Shown here: piece after piece, positions 61,564 through 64,000 of the stretch
How the letters are laid out: each line of letters opens with the position of its first letter
Position numbering within the stretch: the first letter of the stretch is position 1
Assembly (NCBI RefSeq): GCF_011075055.1
Contig: NC_058143.1
Location: 16,504,930-16,568,929 of the forward strand
Length of the DNA: 64,000 bases
Direction of reading: 5' to 3'
From: Mangifera indica
Taxonomy: Eukaryota > Streptophyta > Magnoliopsida > Sapindales > Anacardiaceae
Position numbers and translations under genes: made by a program
Notes under the pieces: generated by a model
Told to the model about the DNA's origin: nothing
Seen by the model: the letters and a program-made list of their open reading frames with translations, nothing else
The model's database searches: none

Positions 61564-61597
<34 letters not shown>

Positions 61598-61930
61598 GTT
61601 GGGGGCGGGAAACATATATATATATAACATATTTTGATCATTTCTTGGGAGATACTATTGAAGATGACATCAGAAAATAAAAAATAAATTTTAGAGGAGG
61701 CAAATGCTACTTTTTAAAATTTGATAGGGGAGAAAATTATTAGTTTTTTAAGTTTAGGAAAAAAAATAAGATAAAATTTTAGTTTTTTTAATATTATTAA
61801 TAAAATAATGATTTTATCATTAAAACTATCAAATTTAATAATTAATGAGTGAATATTTGGGTTTTTAAAAAATAAAATGTGAGAACTTACAAAAAAGAAT
61901 AAACTTTGGGTGGGAATATCTCGTTTGGCC
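61169..61930. mobile_element. Partial MULE-like element, copy 3, with poly-G tract
   Basis: Matches 43735-44454 and 8340-9172 and ends in 'tcgtttggcc'. It contains an uninterrupted run of 30 G (61567-61596) where the other copies have a short G run or a GGGT-rich stretch. The left end is missing, replaced by the GST fragment. Confidence 0.5.
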
Positions 61931-62279
61931 TAACTATTTTATTTAAAAAAATTTCCTCATTTTATGTGCTATCATGTAAATATAAATGCAGTTTTTCTCT
62001 TATTCTTTTTCTCCATTGCTTGTTAAATGAAAATCAAGTTTTCGACTAAAATGGACCTGCATCATTGGCCCATTTTCCCAACGGCAGTCTGCAAAAAGCC
62101 CACAGGTTGGCGCCCAAAAGTAAGGCTGGAAGTTACCTGAAGCATTTCCCTGTTACTTGATTATAACTACAAACAGATCTTCAACATCTCTACCAAAACT
62201 CTGTATAAAACTTTGGTTGTTGAAGAACGGATCAGATAAATATCTAACAAGTCCGATGTGACCTCAGCTGAGTTGGGCT
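61931..62279. repeat. Copy of the flank at 44455-44815
   Basis: It shares the 'gcccacaggttggcgcccaaaa' stretch and ends abruptly at about 62280, where the GSTU upstream module begins. No gene. Confidence 0.5.
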
Positions 62280-63614
62280 GAAATTTTTTCTAAATTTTTT
62301 ATGCAAGATCCGATGAAACATCGTGATTAATTATAGACTTATCCTCGTAGATACTAATTTTCTTTCTCTAATTATAGGGTTTTATAATTTAAATTAGACA
62401 ATTATCTTTGAACATATTTATGGATGTTATACTAGTGTTATTAAATTTTTTAGTTTGTTTTTTGTTAGACAGATATAAAAAGAAGATAATTTAGAAAAAT
62501 TAGTTTTGATCCAAAAAAACACCATAAAAGTTGCTCACTATAAAATAACATCTTTTTCTTGTTTAATTTTTATTATTTCTCTTTGCTAGGATTTGGATAT
62601 TACATAAATAATTTGTAATTAGTTTACATTATCTAATAATTTGTAATTAGTTCATCCTATTAATAATTTTTCTCGACTTTGATGTCTATCAATAAAAATT
62701 AGTAGGTTTGCAAGCCGTGCTTTCACAATTAATAAAGCATGTGATAATGTTTTAGGGAGTGTTTGATATGGATAATGTTTATTAGCAAAATTAAATATTA
62801 TTTTAAAAAATAAATTACTCTTATGAAAATTATTGAATATAAATTATTACTATATTTAATAAAATTTAGTGAAAATGATATATAAAAATAATTATTATAT
62901 TTGGTTATAGATAATAAAATAATATTAATATATTATTTTACTTAAAAACTCTTAAATATAATTATTCTAAAATATTTTTTATGTTATTCGTTATATTAAT
63001 TGAAAATAATATTATTCTTATTCTAAAAAACTTAATAAATATGATATAATTATAATAAAATTTAAAATACTTAAAATAATATATTATAAGTAATAAAAAA
63101 TAAATTAATAAAGTTTGTTAGATTTGTTTTAATAATTATCTAAATTATGAATTTTGATTAAAAGAAATTTTCTTAGTGTTAATATATTAATATCAATTTT
63201 GTATACTAGAATATAAATTTGATTTTTTTAATTTAATCTTTGAATAAGAAAAGAAAAAACTTTAATTTTTTTAATAAAAAAAGTTTGTTACGTTACCTCT
63301 AAATGTTATTATCTCATTTAATAACCTATATTGTCAACTACGTCATTCAAACGGCAAAGAAAACAAAGGTGTAAACGTAGATAAAACCTTCTTCATGGTA
63401 GAATAATTTGCAAGTCCGCACACCAAATTTGACTTCACTCAATTCATGGAAATTAAGTGCTAGAATCGGAGAAGTAGTTTCAATCATCTGAATTAGAATA
63501 GTCTTTCTGTCCCTTTTCAAAATGTGAACACAAAGAAAAACGACCCAATAATTGAATAAATAAATATATAAAGAGACTCTTTATTAGGGGGAGAGACTTC
63601 GAATCTAAACAACA
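62280..63614 (+). promoter_or_regulatory. GSTU gene 3 upstream region
   Basis: Collinear with 56480-57919. A clear TATATAAA (63565-63572) lies 43 bases before the ATG, and the leader 'ggggagagacttcgaatct' is identical to that of gene 2. Whether it drives stress-responsive expression cannot be read from the sequence. Confidence 0.55.
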
Positions 63615-63923
63615 ATGGAGGAATTGAAGTTACATGGCTTTTGGTCAAGCGGTTATGCCTACAGAGTGATATGGGCACTGAAACTGAAGGGGGTTGACTA
63701 CGAGTACATAGAAGAAGATCTTTCTAACAAGAGTGAATTGCTCTTGGAGTACAACCCCGTTTACAAGAAAATCCCAGTTCTTGTTCATGGAGGAAAACCA
63801 ATCGCTGAGTCCCTTGTCATCCTTGAATATATTGAAGAAACATGGCCTCAGAATCCATTGCTGCCAACCGATGCTTACGAGAAAGCCATAGCTCGCTTCT
63901 GGATTCAATATGGAGCAGACAAG
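63615..63923 (+). CDS. Tau-class glutathione S-transferase, gene 3, exon 1 (window ends in intron)
   Basis: The first exon of 103 codons ends AAG/gtaatt, as in gene 2. It differs from gene 2 by only a few residues ([11 protein letters not shown] instead of [19 protein letters not shown] instead of [12 protein letters not shown] instead of GEDK). It has the catalytic Ser at position 12 without the usual following Pro, the [10 protein letters not shown] loop and [14 protein letters not shown]. The intron start also matches gene 2, so the second exon is expected about 540 bases downstream, beyond the window. It is likely a recent tandem duplicate of gene 2, with its upstream module. Confidence 0.8.
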
Positions 63924-64000
63924 GTAATTTAACTCACCTCTCTTTTTGTTTTTTATTATAATTCATTTGCATTAAAATCAAGTTGCCAAAAAACTTGCTC

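Noticed and set aside
61441..61641. Pro-rich open frame on the - strand
   Set aside because: The proline run is the translation of the 30-G tract.

Overview
The window is plant nuclear DNA, almost certainly from a eudicot. It is AT-rich, has GT-AG introns and TATA-type promoter boxes, and carries plant-specific families: NRT1/PTR (NPF) transporters, tau-class glutathione S-transferases (GSTU), CC-NB-ARC-LRR (CNL) resistance-gene relics, and plant hAT, MULE, TRIM and LTR elements. I cannot name the species. Almost everything belongs to tandem and segmental duplications in different states of decay. All recognised cellular genes are on the + strand; the hAT transposase relic is on the - strand.

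Layout. 0.06-9.7 kb: NPF copy A (start codon lost), a MuDR-type transposase relic, and NPF copy B (exon 3 only). 9.8-12.7 kb: NPF copy C, whose exon 4 is missing and whose exon 3 runs in frame into an LRR segment from a CNL gene. 12.8-20.9 kb: repeats, MITEs and two decayed GST relics. 20.9-26.2 kb: two CNL pseudogenes, the second split by a TRIM retrotransposon with an intact 5-bp target duplication. 26.2-30.1 kb: duplicated flanks of the CNL loci and an AT-rich tract. 30.3-32.0 kb: a GSTU first exon and a scrap of NPF exon 4 between MULE-like ends. 32.3-35.5 kb: a hAT relic. 35.5-45.0 kb: a second copy of the first 9.7 kb, with NPF copies D and E. 46.7-55.7 kb: NPF copies F and G, the two structurally complete genes (4 exons, 558 and 553 aa). 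56.5-64 kb: GSTU gene 2 (2 exons, 222 aa), a 995-bp MULE with 9-bp target duplications, a GST fragment, and GSTU gene 3, cut by the window end.

Genes probably able to make a full product: NPF copies F and G, GSTU gene 2, and probably GSTU gene 3. NPF copy D keeps an open frame but has lost a central segment and intron 3. The NPF proteins are divergent. The body of the fold is recognisable (GxxLLAxGExGxK motif, the LCTVxEV and GSFLN regions, a C-terminal helix pair), but I do not see the ExxE[K/R] proton-coupling motif expected near helix 1. They may therefore be non-canonical or regulatory transporters.

The most informative points are comparisons between paralogues. A solo LTR in block A has its empty site preserved in block D. 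A 161-bp MULE fragment with a 9-bp TSD interrupts one of four copies of a repeat. The two CNL copies share a premature stop, so at least one lesion predates their duplication. An NPF-LRR chimeric reading frame is the strongest candidate for a new gene. Exon coordinates were derived by hand from splice sites and frame continuity across paralogues. Percent identities were not computed.
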